Numbered from the stretch's first letter, positions 1-9,378 are shown. The stretch is 64,000 nucleotides of DNA from PBB1 sp046154125 (GCA_046154125.1 JBJXEJ010000118.1:51498-115497); one strand, 5' to 3'. The notes: generated by a model from the letters alone, not told the origin. A program made the numbers and translations.

Positions 1-1120
1 GGCCGAACGCCAGTGGTGCGCCGGGGCGTCGGGTAATGTCCAGGGCGTCCGGCAGTTCGTGGCGGGCAGGGTCGCGGTTGGCGGCGCCGATCAGCGCCAC
101 CACGAGGTCGCCCCGGCGAAGGCTTTGCCCGTGCAACTCGAGATCGGTGACGACCCGACGACCGGTGTACTGGACCGGGCAGTCGTAGCGCAGCAATTCG
201 CGAACTGCACCGGGCAGCAGGGCCGGGTCGCAGCGCAGCCTCTGCCAGGCGTCCGGGTGCGAGAGCAGCAGGCGCAGCCCGTTCGCCAGCAGGTGGCGCG
301 TGGTTTCGTGGCCGGCGAACAGCAGCATCACGCACTGCGCCATCAATTCGGCGCTGCCGTGGATCGCGCCAGAGCGCTCGGCCAGCAGCAGGCGATCGAT
401 GACGTCGTCGCGCGCGTCGGCACCGCGATCAAGCGCGGCCCGACGACGCGCGAGCAACGCCTCGAAATAGCGTGCCATCGCGAGCAGCGCCGTCTGCGCA
501 CCCAGTGCCTGCAGGCGGGTCGGCTCGGGCGCACCGATGAAGACCGCCAACTCGTCTGACCACGCGACAAAGTCGCAAGGCTCTTCGTCGATGCCCATCA
601 GCATGCCGATCACCTGGGCAGGCAGTGGACGCGCGAGGGCGGGCACGAAGTCGAACGCACAGGACGGATCCACCGCATCGAGACGTTCGGAGACTGCGCG
701 CTCGATGCGCGGCGTGAGCCGCTGCAGATCGGACGGCCGGAAGCCGGCGGCGAGCACCTGTCGCACGCGGGTGTGGTCAGGCGCATCGAGAAAGATCATC
801 GCCCGGGCGAACAGGCGCTGGAAACCGCGCAACTCGGTACGCGACTCCTCGGTGCGCATGACCCAGCCACCGGTTCGCTGCGCCGAGAAGCGCGTGTCGC
901 GCAACGCCATCTCGACATCGGCACAGCGCGACATCAGCCATGCGCCGCCGAAGAATTCGTCGCTCCAGGCCAGCGGAGCGATCTCGCGCAGAACGCGGTA
1001 GGTCGGGTACGGATCGCGCAGGAAATCGGCTTCGAGCAGGGCGTGCCCGAGCAGCGCCCGGGCGTTCGGAGCGCCGGGCGGCGGCGCATGGATCGCCGAA
1101 GCCCGGCGCGTCTCCGCCAT
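1..1120 (-). CDS. Cytochrome P450, 3' end cut off by window edge
   Basis: A haem-thiolate monooxygenase by family; the substrate is unknown. 373 residues are visible from ATG 1120. The I-helix oxygen-activation motif AGHETT lies at residues 269-274, the K-helix ExxR at E308-R311, and the frame stops at the window edge in the stretch leading to the haem loop (ITRRPGAPLAFG), so the cysteine ligand itself is not visible. There is no N-terminal membrane anchor, as in soluble bacterial class I P450s. Its ATG shares one base with the sucD TGA stop (TGATG), so it is probably translated by coupling to the sucCD message. No ferredoxin or ferredoxin reductase partner is in view. Identity as a P450 is firm; the role is open. 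Confidence 0.93.
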   Translation of the reverse strand, partial: MAETRRASAIHAPPPGAPNARALLGHALLEADFLRDPYPTYRVLREIAPLAWSDEFFGGAWLMSRCADVEMALRDTRFSAQRTGGWVMRTEESRTELRGFQRLFARAMIFLDAPDHTRVRQVLAAGFRPSDLQRLTPRIERAVSERLDAVDPSCAFDFVPALARPLPAQVIGMLMGIDEEPCDFVAWSDELAVFIGAPEPTRLQALGAQTALLAMARYFEALLARRRAALDRGADARDDVIDRLLLAERSGAIHGSAELMAQCVMLLFAGHETTRHLLANGLRLLLSHPDAWQRLRCDPALLPGAVRELLRYDCPVQYTGRRVVTDLELHGQSLRRGDLVVALIGAANRDPARHELPDALDITRRPGAPLAFG

Positions 1121-2013
1121 CAGAGCAGCTTCTTGAGCAGCTTGGCCATTTCGGACGGGTTGCGCGTCACGGTGAAGCCGCTGGCTTCCATCACCTCCAG
1201 CTTGGCGTCGGCGGTGTCGGCGCCGCCCGAGATCAGTGCACCGGCGTGGCCCATGCGCTTGCCAGCCGGCGCGGTGACACCGGCGATGAAGCCGACGATC
1301 GGCTTCTTCATGTTCGCCTTGCACCAGACAGCGGCTTCGGCCTCGTCGGGACCACCGATCTCGCCAATCATGATGACGGCATCGGTGTCGGGGTCGTCGT
1401 TGAACAGCCGCATGATGTCGATGTGCTTCAGGCCGTTGATCGGGTCGCCGCCGATGCCGACTGCGCTGGACTGGCCGAGGCCGATCTCGGTGAGCTGCGC
1501 AACGGCTTCATACGTCAGCGTGCCGGACCGGCTGACCACGCCGATGCGGCCCTTGCGGTGGATGTGGCCCGGCATGATGCCGATCTTGATCTCGTCCGGC
1601 GTGATCAGACCCGGGCAGTTGGGGCCGAGCAGCAGCGTCTTCTTGCCGCCCTTGGCTTCCTTCTGGATCATCTTGTTGCGCACTTCGAGCATGTCGCGCA
1701 CGGGAATGCCTTCGGTGATGCAGATGGCGAGGTCAAGGTCGGCCTCCACGGCCTCCCAGATGGCCGCGGCAGCGCCCGCCGGTGGCACGTAGATGACGCT
1801 GACGGTGGCGCCGGTGGTCTTGGCGGCCTCCCTGACGCTGGCGTAGATCGGGATGCCTTCGAAGTCTTCGCCAGCCTTCTTCGGGTTGACGCCGGCGACG
1901 AAGCAGTTCTTGCCGTTCGCGTAATCACGGCACATGCGGGTGTGGAACTGGCCCGTCTTGCCGGTGATGCCTTGCGTGATGACCTTGGTGTCTTTGTTGA
2001 TCAGGATGCTCAT
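1120..2013 (-). CDS. sucD: Succinyl-CoA ligase, alpha subunit
   Basis: Catalyses, with SucC, the reversible conversion of succinyl-CoA, NDP and phosphate to succinate, CoA and NTP in the TCA cycle. The protein has 297 residues, close to the family norm. It shows the N-terminal CoA-binding Rossmann region (TGKTGQFHT near residues 18-25) and the phosphorylated active-site histidine H256 in the GHAGALI motif. It lies 25 bases behind sucC and overlaps the downstream P450 start by one base, so the three genes are likely one transcript. Confidence 0.98.
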   Translation of the reverse strand: MSILINKDTKVITQGITGKTGQFHTRMCRDYANGKNCFVAGVNPKKAGEDFEGIPIYASVREAAKTTGATVSVIYVPPAGAAAAIWEAVEADLDLAICITEGIPVRDMLEVRNKMIQKEAKGGKKTLLLGPNCPGLITPDEIKIGIMPGHIHRKGRIGVVSRSGTLTYEAVAQLTEIGLGQSSAVGIGGDPINGLKHIDIMRLFNDDPDTDAVIMIGEIGGPDEAEAAVWCKANMKKPIVGFIAGVTAPAGKRMGHAGALISGGADTADAKLEVMEASGFTVTRNPSEMAKLLKKLL

Positions 2014-2038
2014 GTGTGTGTCCTTGGTCTCGGGGCGC

Positions 2039-3202
2039 TTACTTCTTCAGCGCGGCCATCACGGCTTGCGCGGCGTCGGCCATCGACTCGGCAGTGATGA
2101 TCGGCAGGCCCGAATCCTTCAGCATCTTCTTGCCGATGTCCTCGTTGGTGCCCTTCATCCGCACCACCAGCGGCACGTTCAGGTTGACGGCCTTGCACGC
2201 GGCGATCACGCCTTCGGCGATGGTGTCGCAGCGCATGATCCCGCCGAAGATGTTGACCAGGATGGCCTTCACCTTCGGGTTTCCCAGCATGATCTTGAAG
2301 GCTTCGGTGACCTTCTCGGCGGTAGCGCCACCGCCGACGTCGAGGAAGTTGGCCGGCTCGGCACCGAACAGCTTGATGGTGTCCATCGTCGCCATCGCGA
2401 GTCCGGCGCCGTTGACCAGGCAGCCAATGTTGCCGTCGAGCTGGATGTAGGCCAGGTCGAACTTGCTGGCCTCGATCTCGGCCGGGTCTTCCTCGTCGAG
2501 ATCGCGGTAGGCGACGATCTCCGGATGGCGGAACAGCGCGTTGCTGTCGAAGTTGAATTTCGCGTCGAGCGCCTTGATGTTGCCCGAGCCTTCGAGGATC
2601 AGGGGGTTGATCTCGGCGAGGCTCGAATCGGTCTCCATGTAGCAGGTGTAGAGCTTCTTGAAGACATCGACCGCCTGCGTCTGGCTGGCTGCGGGAATGC
2701 CGATGCCGGTGGCCAGTTGCAACCCTTGCGCATCGGTCAAGCCGATCAGCGGGTCGACAAACACCTTGATGATCTTCTCGGGCGTGTCGTGCGCGACCTG
2801 CTCGATGTCCATGCCCCCTTCGCTAGACGCCATCAGCACGACCTTCTGCGTGCCGCGGTCGGTGACCGCCGCGACGTAGTACTCGTGCTTGATGTCGGCG
2901 CCTTCCTCGATCAGCAGTCGGCGCACCTTCTGGCCTTCGGGGCCGGTCTGGTGGGTCTTCAACTGCATGCCGAGGATCTCGCCGGCCAACTTCTTGACGT
3001 CATCGAGCGAGCGTGCCAGCTTGACGCCACCGCCCTTGCCACGACCGCCCGCATGGATCTGCGCCTTGACGACCCAGACCGGCCCGCCCAGCTTCTGCGC
3101 CGCCTCCAGGGCCTCGTGGACGCTGAATGCCGGGTAGCCCTTGGGAACCGGGATGCCATAACGGCTCAGCAGCTCTTTGCCTTGGTATTCATGGATTTTC
3201 AT
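2039..3202 (-). CDS. sucC: Succinyl-CoA ligase (ADP-forming), beta subunit
   Basis: 387-residue beta subunit that binds the nucleotide and succinate. It has the N-terminal ATP-grasp fold (start MKIHEYQGKELLSRYG, then KAQIHAGGRGKGGGVK at about residues 46-61) and the C-terminal ligase domain with the glycine-rich phosphate loop NIFGGI. It is the first gene of the sucCD unit, downstream of recX with a 298-base gap that should carry its own promoter. The recA-recX-sucC-sucD order is common in Burkholderiales. Confidence 0.98.
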   Translation of the reverse strand: MKIHEYQGKELLSRYGIPVPKGYPAFSVHEALEAAQKLGGPVWVVKAQIHAGGRGKGGGVKLARSLDDVKKLAGEILGMQLKTHQTGPEGQKVRRLLIEEGADIKHEYYVAAVTDRGTQKVVLMASSEGGMDIEQVAHDTPEKIIKVFVDPLIGLTDAQGLQLATGIGIPAASQTQAVDVFKKLYTCYMETDSSLAEINPLILEGSGNIKALDAKFNFDSNALFRHPEIVAYRDLDEEDPAEIEASKFDLAYIQLDGNIGCLVNGAGLAMATMDTIKLFGAEPANFLDVGGGATAEKVTEAFKIMLGNPKVKAILVNIFGGIMRCDTIAEGVIAACKAVNLNVPLVVRMKGTNEDIGKKMLKDSGLPIITAESMADAAQAVMAALKK

Positions 3203-3500
3203 GCGGAGGCTTTCTTGCAGAAGATGAAGTCGAGGAGCCCGAAATGAGAAGAATGGCCGTGGAAGCTGCGATCCCGGTCGAGCAAACGATCAGTCCAGCG
3301 GCGCCGAACAGAGGGGGAAACGTCGGTCGCACACAGGTCTGATGTCCTTGCGTTTGCTTGGACAGTCGGCAGATGAGGCATCACACACGCCCAGCCCCTG
3401 GCATTTCGCGCGGGCAATGTAACATGCTGCGCTGCACCAACCCGACGTTCGGATGGCGGGCGGTTGAGGGTGGGCCGGATGCGACGAGCAGGCTCTCGGC
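3203..3500. other. recX-sucC intergenic region, probable sucC leader
   Basis: About 300 bases without a convincing gene. An arginine-rich 101-codon minus-strand frame fills it and ends on the sucC ATG in an ATGA overlap, but its composition does not look like protein and I do not call it. The region probably holds the sucC promoter; no hexamer pair with proper spacing stands out. Confidence 0.4.
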
Positions 3501-4097
3501 TCAATCCGCTTCGTCATTGAAAGGCGCTTCCTGGAGGTGCCGTGCGTCGAGATCCTCGTGTGTGGCGTCGAGATCCATGTCCCGCTGGCCGGATGTGCGC
3601 AGCACCTGTCGTACGACATCGGAAGAAAAGCCGCGCGCCGTGAGAAAGCGTGCCTGCCTGGCCCGTTCGGTCAGGGTTGCCGGCGGTCCGCCGAACTTGC
3701 GTTGCCGCACCTCGACAGCACGAGCCTGCTCGCTGTTGCGGAGATCGCCAGCCAGATCTGGCGTCAGCCCAACGCCGTGCTGCGACAACTCCCTGCGTAT
3801 CCGCAGATTGCCGTAGCGTGCCGATCGAGCGTGGACACGGCTTTCGACGAAGCGCTCGTCGCTGAGGTAACGGTGTGCGAGCAGCCAATCGAGCAGCGTG
3901 TCCACCTCGATCTCGGGATCAAGTGAGTCGCGGGACCCGGCGCTGCCAGCAGACTCGCTTTCGGGAGGGTCGCCGTCGGCCTCTCGACGAGCGTCGCGCA
4001 ACCGCCGCAGCAACTTGCGGCGCAGTTCGAGGCGACTGTGTTCGCGCTGGGCGAGCAGTTGCAGCGCACGCCCCTTGAGCGACAGCGGCGTCTTCAT
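3501..4097 (-). CDS. recX: Regulatory protein RecX
   Basis: 198-residue RecX, which caps and disassembles RecA filaments. The family's three-helix repeats are recognisable: the first around residues 8-45 (ALQLLAQREHSRLELRRKL), the second around 68-110 (LLDWLLAHRYLSDERF), and the third around 125-165 (GLTPDLAGDL). It is slightly longer than typical RecX because of an acidic-serine linker between repeats one and two. It lies 27 bases downstream of recA on the same strand and is likely co-transcribed under LexA control. Confidence 0.93.
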   Translation of the reverse strand: MKTPLSLKGRALQLLAQREHSRLELRRKLLRRLRDARREADGDPPESESAGSAGSRDSLDPEIEVDTLLDWLLAHRYLSDERFVESRVHARSARYGNLRIRRELSQHGVGLTPDLAGDLRNSEQARAVEVRQRKFGGPPATLTERARQARFLTARGFSSDVVRQVLRTSGQRDMDLDATHEDLDARHLQEAPFNDEAD

Positions 4098-4124
4098 CGC
4101 GGAGGGCGAACCGACGCCTCAGGC

Positions 4125-5201
4125 TCACTCCTTGGCAGCGCGCTCTTTGGCAACCTTGGGCGCTTCGGCGCCGTCCAACGGAGGCAAGGCGGGGATGCCG
4201 ACAGCTGCGCGGACCAGGTTCTCGATTTCGAATGCCAACGCCGGGTTCTCGCGCAGGAACTCGCGGGCGTTGTCCTTGCCCTGTCCGATCTTCTCGCCCT
4301 TGTACGCATACCAGGCACCGCTCTTCTCGAGCACCTTGGCCTCGACGCCCATGTCGATGATCTCGCCCTCGCGGCTGATGCCCTCGCCATAGAGGATGTC
4401 GAACTCGGCCGTCTTGAACGGCGGTGACACCTTGTTCTTGACAACCTTGACCTTGGTTTCGTTGCCGATGACCTCTTCGCCCTTCTTGATGCTGCCGATG
4501 CGACGGATGTCGAGCCGCACCGACGCGTAGAACTTCAGCGCGTTGCCACCGGTGGTGGTCTCGGGAGAGCCGAACATGACACCGATCTTCATGCGGATCT
4601 GATTGATGAAGATGACCATGGTGTTGGTCTTCTTGATCGTGCCGGTGAGCTTGCGCAGAGCCTGGCTCATCAGCCGCGCCTGCAGCCCGGGCAGCGAATC
4701 GCCCATCTCGCCTTCGATCTCGGCCTTCGGCGTCAGTGCCGCCACCGAATCGATGACCACCAGATCGACTGAGGCCGAGCGCACCAGCGCATCGACGATT
4801 TCCAGCGCCTGTTCACCGGTGTCGGGCTGGCTGATCAGCAATTCCTGCAGATTCACGCCGAGCTTTTGCGCGTAGGCGGTGTCGAGCGCGTGCTCGGCGT
4901 CGATGAAGGCGCAGGTGCCGCCGACCTTCTGCATCTCGGCGATGACCTGGAGGGTCAGCGTCGTCTTGCCGCTCGATTCGGGACCGTAGATCTCGACGAC
5001 GCGACCGCGCGGCAGACCACCGACGCCGAGCGCGATATCGAGGCCCAGCGATCCGGTGGACACCACTTCGATGTCGTCGATCACTTCGCCCTCGCCCAGA
5101 CGCATGATCGTGCCCTTGCCGAACTGCTTTTCAATCTGCGCCAGCGCGGCCTGCAGGGCCTTGGCTTTCTCGGTATTCAGGGCTTTGACGGGTGCGTCCA
5201 T
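4125..5201 (-). CDS. recA: Recombinase RecA
   Basis: 358-residue RecA, the ATP-dependent DNA strand-exchange protein that also triggers LexA self-cleavage. Visible landmarks are Walker A GPESSGKTT (about residues 75-83), Walker B LVVIDSVAAL, and the L2 region around NQIRMKIGVMFGSPETTTGG. The C-terminus ends in the usual lysine/glutamate-rich tail. It is the first gene of the minus-strand recA-recX group and has a LexA box in its promoter. Confidence 0.99.
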   Translation of the reverse strand: MDAPVKALNTEKAKALQAALAQIEKQFGKGTIMRLGEGEVIDDIEVVSTGSLGLDIALGVGGLPRGRVVEIYGPESSGKTTLTLQVIAEMQKVGGTCAFIDAEHALDTAYAQKLGVNLQELLISQPDTGEQALEIVDALVRSASVDLVVIDSVAALTPKAEIEGEMGDSLPGLQARLMSQALRKLTGTIKKTNTMVIFINQIRMKIGVMFGSPETTTGGNALKFYASVRLDIRRIGSIKKGEEVIGNETKVKVVKNKVSPPFKTAEFDILYGEGISREGEIIDMGVEAKVLEKSGAWYAYKGEKIGQGKDNAREFLRENPALAFEIENLVRAAVGIPALPPLDGAEAPKVAKERAAKE

Positions 5202-5225
5202 GGGGTTCTCCGGGATGTGGCTTCG

Positions 5226-5253
5226 ATTATCGCAAAAGCTGGATGTTTGTACA
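5226..5253 (-). promoter_or_regulatory. Candidate recA sigma-70 promoter
   Basis: On the minus strand TGTACA (5253-5248) and GATAAT (5231-5226) are separated by 16 bases and sit 25 bases upstream of the recA ATG. The -35 element lies inside the LexA box, which fits repression by occlusion. Inferred by eye only. Confidence 0.5.
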
Positions 5254-5254
5254 G
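5239..5254 (-). promoter_or_regulatory. LexA (SOS) box of recA
   Basis: On the minus strand CTG-TACAAACATC-CAG matches the CTG-N10-CAG core of LexA boxes, 38 bases upstream of the recA ATG. It overlaps the candidate recA promoter -35 element. Confidence 0.85.
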
Positions 5255-5426
5255 TATTTTATCTGCCAATTTCTGCAGCGTCGATCAACCGGGGTGGTGC
5301 CCCCGTTCGGACGACGTCTACGGGTATACAGCCACCCTTGAAACCGTCTTCACCCCGGGTCTGAACCCTAAACTTCCTGAACGCGCAACGCGGCGCGATG
5401 ACGGATCTGCCAGGGGAGACACACGG

Positions 5427-6098
5427 ATGCGGGTTCTGATCGCCGAAGACGACCAGGTGCTGGCGGATGGCCTGTTGCGCTCGCTGCGCAATGCAGGCTA
5501 TGCCGTCGATCAGGTGAGCAGCGGCAGCGAGGCGGATGCGGCGCTGACCTCGCACGAATTCGACATGGTGATCCTCGACCTGGGGCTGCCCAAGGTGCAC
5601 GGGCTGGAGGTGCTGCGCAAGCTGCGGGCGCGCGGCTCGAGCGTGCCGGTGCTGATCCTGACCGCTGCCGACAGCGTCGACCAGCGCGTCAAGGGCCTCG
5701 ACCTCGGCGCCGACGAGTACATGGCCAAGCCGTTCTCGCTGCAGGAACTCGAAGCGCGCGTGCGTGCGCTGACGCGTCGCGGGCTGGGCACCGCATCGAG
5801 CGTCATCAAGCACGGGCCGCTGACCTTCGACGCCACTGGCCGCGTGGCCTACATCAACGACCAGATGATCGAGCTCTCGGCACGCGAGATCAGCCTGCTC
5901 GAGGTGCTGCTGCAGCGTGCCGGCCGGCTGGTCAGCAAGGACCAGCTCGTCGAGCGGCTGTGCGAGTGGGGCGAAGAGGTCAGCAACAACGCGATCGAGG
6001 TCTACATCCATCGCCTGCGCAAGAAGATCGAGCAAGGCCCGGTTCGCATCGCTACCGTGCGAGGCCTGGGTTACTGTCTGGAGAAAATCGCGGCCTGA
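5427..6098 (+). CDS. OmpR-family response regulator, TctD-like
   Basis: 223-residue DNA-binding response regulator. The receiver domain (residues 1-115) has the acidic pocket EDD at 7-9 and the phosphoacceptor D51 in ILDLGLP, with the switch threonine in LTAAD and the conserved lysine in MAKPFS. A winged-helix output domain follows (about 125-220, ending VRGLGYCLEK). The start is ATG 5427 because an AGGGGAG ribosome site lies just upstream and the receiver fold begins there, although the frame is open farther upstream. Sixteen bases separate it from the sensor kinase gene. The pair resembles TctD/TctE, but no tricarboxylate transporter genes are adjacent. Confidence 0.95.
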   Translation: MRVLIAEDDQVLADGLLRSLRNAGYAVDQVSSGSEADAALTSHEFDMVILDLGLPKVHGLEVLRKLRARGSSVPVLILTAADSVDQRVKGLDLGADEYMAKPFSLQELEARVRALTRRGLGTASSVIKHGPLTFDATGRVAYINDQMIELSAREISLLEVLLQRAGRLVSKDQLVERLCEWGEEVSNNAIEVYIHRLRKKIEQGPVRIATVRGLGYCLEKIAA

Positions 6099-6114
6099 GC
6101 AGCTTTGACTCTCC

Positions 6115-7659
6115 ATGGCCAGCCCGCACGAACAACGCTCCCTCTTCGGCGAGATCCTCGACTGGATGCTCGCACCGCTGCTGGTGCTGTGGCCGATGAG
6201 CGTCGTGCTCACCTGGCTGGTTGCGCAAGGCATCGCCAACCAGCCCTACGACAGGGAACTCGCCAACATGGCGCGGGTGCTGTCAAAGCAGGTGGTCGTC
6301 CAGTCCGAGCAGGGATACGCGACGGCAAGCTTCGCCCTGCCGGCAGGCGCCTCGGAGATCCTGCGCGCCGACGAGGCTGACGACGTCTACTACCAGGTGC
6401 TGGGACTGCGCGGCGAGTACCTGAGCGGCGACAGCACACTGGCGGTGCCGGCTGAAGAAGACCGCGTGCCACCCGGCGAACTCCGCTATCGCGACGACAC
6501 GATTCACGACGAGAACGTCCGGGTGGCCTACATGTGGGTTGACGTGCCGGGCCGCCCCGCCGAGGCGGCACCGCTGGTGCAGGTGGCCGAGACGCTCGGC
6601 AAGCGCTCGCGGCTGGCCACCGAGATCATCAAGGGCGTGATCCTTCCGCAGTTCGTGATCCTGCCGCTGGCGGTGCTGCTGGTGTGGCTGGCGCTCGCAC
6701 GCGGCATCGCACCGCTGAACGAATTGCAGCAACGTATCCGCAAGCGCGACAGCAGCGACCTGAGCCCGATCGACGAGCGCGATGCGCCCGAGGAGGTGTC
6801 GCCCCTGGTGCGCGCGATCAACGACCTGCTCGCGCGGCTCGACCGCTCGATCGGTTCGCAGAAGCATTTCCTGACCGATGCCGCTCATCAGCTGAAGACA
6901 CCGCTGGCCGGCTTGCGCATGCAGGCCGAGCTGGCACAGCGCGATATCGACGCCGGCAAGAACGACCCGGCGGACATCAAGCGCTCGCTGCAGCAGATCG
7001 CGCTGTCGAGCCAGCGCGCCGCACACACAGTCAACCAGTTGCTGTCGATGGCACGCGCCGACGACAAGGAACAGGCTCTGCGCCTCGGCCCGGTCGACCT
7101 CGCGGAGCTGGCCGTCGAAACGGTGCGCGACTTCGTTCCGCACGCACTCGAGAAGCGCATCGACCTCGGCTATGAAGGTCCGGGGCGTGACGTCGGGGGG
7201 GGTCTCGAGACGCCGGCGACCGGCGGCCTGAAGGTGCTGGGACACCGCGTGCTGCTGGGCGAGCTGATACGCAACCTGGTCGACAACGCGCTGCACTACA
7301 CGCCGTCGGGCGGCACGGTCACGGTACGCGTGATCGACGACCCGTTTGGCCAGGTGGTCGTGCTGCAGGTCGAGGATTCGGGACCGGGCATTCCGGCGGC
7401 CGAGCGCGAGCAGGTGTTTCGCCCGTTCTACCGCGTGCTCGGCACGCAGGTCGACGGCTCCGGCCTCGGGCTGGCGATCGTTCGCCAGATCGCCACCCAG
7501 CACGCAGCCGAGCTGCTGCTCGAGGACGCCAACCTGCGACACCGCGCGGGACTGAACGATCAGGCCGGAGCGCCGTTCGGGCCGGGTGCTCGCTTCACGC
7601 TGCGTTTCACGGCCGTCCGCGAGCAACGGGTGGAGGCGGACAACGCGGTCCTACACTGA
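6115..7659 (+). CDS. Sensor histidine kinase, TctE-like
   Basis: 514-residue inner-membrane sensor kinase. Transmembrane segment one is about residues 18-40. A periplasmic sensor domain of the 2CSK_N type follows to about 170, then transmembrane segment two (about 173-196), a HAMP linker, and the HisKA domain with phosphoacceptor H258 in DAAHQLKTPL. The HATPase domain has the N box (NLVDNALHYT) and G boxes (DSGPGIP, GSGLGLAI). It partners the response regulator immediately upstream. The ligand is unknown; TctE kinases sense tricarboxylates, but the missing transporter makes that unsafe here. Confidence 0.95.
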   Translation: MASPHEQRSLFGEILDWMLAPLLVLWPMSVVLTWLVAQGIANQPYDRELANMARVLSKQVVVQSEQGYATASFALPAGASEILRADEADDVYYQVLGLRGEYLSGDSTLAVPAEEDRVPPGELRYRDDTIHDENVRVAYMWVDVPGRPAEAAPLVQVAETLGKRSRLATEIIKGVILPQFVILPLAVLLVWLALARGIAPLNELQQRIRKRDSSDLSPIDERDAPEEVSPLVRAINDLLARLDRSIGSQKHFLTDAAHQLKTPLAGLRMQAELAQRDIDAGKNDPADIKRSLQQIALSSQRAAHTVNQLLSMARADDKEQALRLGPVDLAELAVETVRDFVPHALEKRIDLGYEGPGRDVGGGLETPATGGLKVLGHRVLLGELIRNLVDNALHYTPSGGTVTVRVIDDPFGQVVVLQVEDSGPGIPAAEREQVFRPFYRVLGTQVDGSGLGLAIVRQIATQHAAELLLEDANLRHRAGLNDQAGAPFGPGARFTLRFTAVREQRVEADNAVLH

Positions 7660-7695
7660 GGCCGATGCCGACTTGACACGCTTCGGAGTTGCCAG

Positions 7696-9213
7696 ATGAA
7701 TGCTCGCGATCCCGCTTTGCCAATGTCCGAACCCGTGGCCCCGGATCAGACTTCGGCGATCGCCGCTTTCTGCGATCGCGCCTGGGACGAGACCATCGTT
7801 CCGGCCCTCGTCGACTACATCGCCATTCCCGCCAAGAGCCCGATGTTCGACGCCGACTGGCAGGCCCACGGCCACATCGATCGCGTGATCCGCGACGCCG
7901 CGCAGTGGGTCGAGCGGCAGCCGGTGACCGGGCTGAAGCTCGAGGTAGTGCGCTTGCCGGGCCGCACGCCGGTCATCTTCTTCGACGCGCCTGCCACTCG
8001 CGCCGGCGGCAACGCGCGTGACAGCGAGACGGTGCTGATGTACGGCCACCTCGACAAGCAGCCGGAGTTCACCGGCTGGCGCAACGACCTGGGCCCCTGG
8101 ACGCCGAAGTACGAGAACGGCCTGCTGTACGGCCGTGGCGGTGCCGACGACGGCTACGCGGTCTACGCCGCGCTGACCGCGATTCGCGCGCTCGACGAAC
8201 AAGAAATTCCCCGCCCGCGCTGCGTCGGCCTGATCGAGAGCTGCGAGGAAAGCGGCTCGTACGACCTGCCGGCCTACATCGACGCGCTGAAGTCGCGGCT
8301 CGGCCGCGTCGGGCTGGTGGTGTGCCTGGACAGCGGCGCGGGCAACTACGACCAGCTGTGGTTGACGACCAGCCTGCGCGGCATGGTCAGCGGCGTGCTG
8401 AAGGTCGAGGTGCTGACCGAAGGCGTTCACTCGGGCGACGCAAGCGGGCTGGTGCCCTCGAGTTTCCGGATCCTGCGCCAGGTGCTCGACCGTCTCGAGG
8501 ACTCGAACACCGGCGAGTTGCTGCCCGCAGGCTTCCATTGCGAGATTCCCGCCGACCGCATAGAGCAGGCGCGCGCCACCGCGGCGGCCCTCGGGGACGA
8601 TCTGTGGAAACGTTTCCCGTGGGCCTGTGGCGCCGATGGAGGCCCGACCCTGCCGACCACCAGCGACCCGTTCGATGCGCTGATCCGACGCACCTGGAAG
8701 CCGACGCTGAGCGTGACCGGCGTCGACGGCTTCCCCGAGATGCGCAGTGCCGGCAACGTGCTGCGGCCGTACACAGCATTCAAGCTGAGCCTGCGCCTGC
8801 CGCCATTGATCGATGGCAACGCGGCGGCGGCCCAGCTGAAGGCGCTGCTGGAGGACAACGCGCCCTACAACGCGAAGGTCACGTTCAGTGCCGACGGCCG
8901 TTCGGGCGGTGGCGGTGGCGGCCAACCATCCGGCGCGACGGGCTGGAACGCCCCGGCACTGGCACCCTGGCTCGAACGGGCCTTGAACTCCGCCTCGCAA
9001 ACCCATTTCGGCGCGCCGTGTGGCTGCATCGGCCAGGGTGGCACGATCCCCTTGATGAGTCTGCTGCAACAGGGCTTCCCGGCAGCGCAGATGATGGTCT
9101 GCGGCGTGCTCGGCCCGAAGAGCAATGCACACGGGCCGAACGAATTCCTGCACGTGCCCTACGGCAAGAAACTCACCGCCGCTGTAGCCCAGGTGATCGC
9201 CGCCTGCAGGTGA
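7696..9213 (+). CDS. M20-family metallopeptidase
   Basis: 505-residue M20 dipeptidase/amidohydrolase-type enzyme. Metal-ligand motifs of the clan are seen in order: MYGHLDKQPE (His and Asp), GRGGADDG, the catalytic glutamate pair in ESCEESGSYD, an aspartate in CLDSGAGNYD, and a late histidine in SNAHGPNEF. There is no signal peptide, so it is probably cytoplasmic. The length suits the larger M20 peptidases with an inserted dimerisation lid. It is alone on its transcript, following the two-component genes after a short gap. The substrate cannot be told from the sequence. Confidence 0.92.
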   Translation: MNARDPALPMSEPVAPDQTSAIAAFCDRAWDETIVPALVDYIAIPAKSPMFDADWQAHGHIDRVIRDAAQWVERQPVTGLKLEVVRLPGRTPVIFFDAPATRAGGNARDSETVLMYGHLDKQPEFTGWRNDLGPWTPKYENGLLYGRGGADDGYAVYAALTAIRALDEQEIPRPRCVGLIESCEESGSYDLPAYIDALKSRLGRVGLVVCLDSGAGNYDQLWLTTSLRGMVSGVLKVEVLTEGVHSGDASGLVPSSFRILRQVLDRLEDSNTGELLPAGFHCEIPADRIEQARATAAALGDDLWKRFPWACGADGGPTLPTTSDPFDALIRRTWKPTLSVTGVDGFPEMRSAGNVLRPYTAFKLSLRLPPLIDGNAAAAQLKALLEDNAPYNAKVTFSADGRSGGGGGGQPSGATGWNAPALAPWLERALNSASQTHFGAPCGCIGQGGTIPLMSLLQQGFPAAQMMVCGVLGPKSNAHGPNEFLHVPYGKKLTAAVAQVIAACR

Positions 9214-9378
9214 TGCCACGACCGATGCGCAGGTCGGGCCGCAAGCGGAACTGGCCATTCGCGCGCTCGATCGATGCTCGTGTGATGCTTCGCACAGGTA
9301 CGCTGCGTCACGACGGTTCGGCCGTGCGCGGCGACGATAGAGTCCACCCGAACGACCTCCTTGCGTTTTCCTTTGTCC

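Noticed and set aside
3199..3504. 101-codon minus-strand frame ending in ATGA overlap with sucC
   Set aside because: The overlap is suggestive, but the arginine-rich composition and lack of a ribosome site argue against a protein; kept only as intergenic region.
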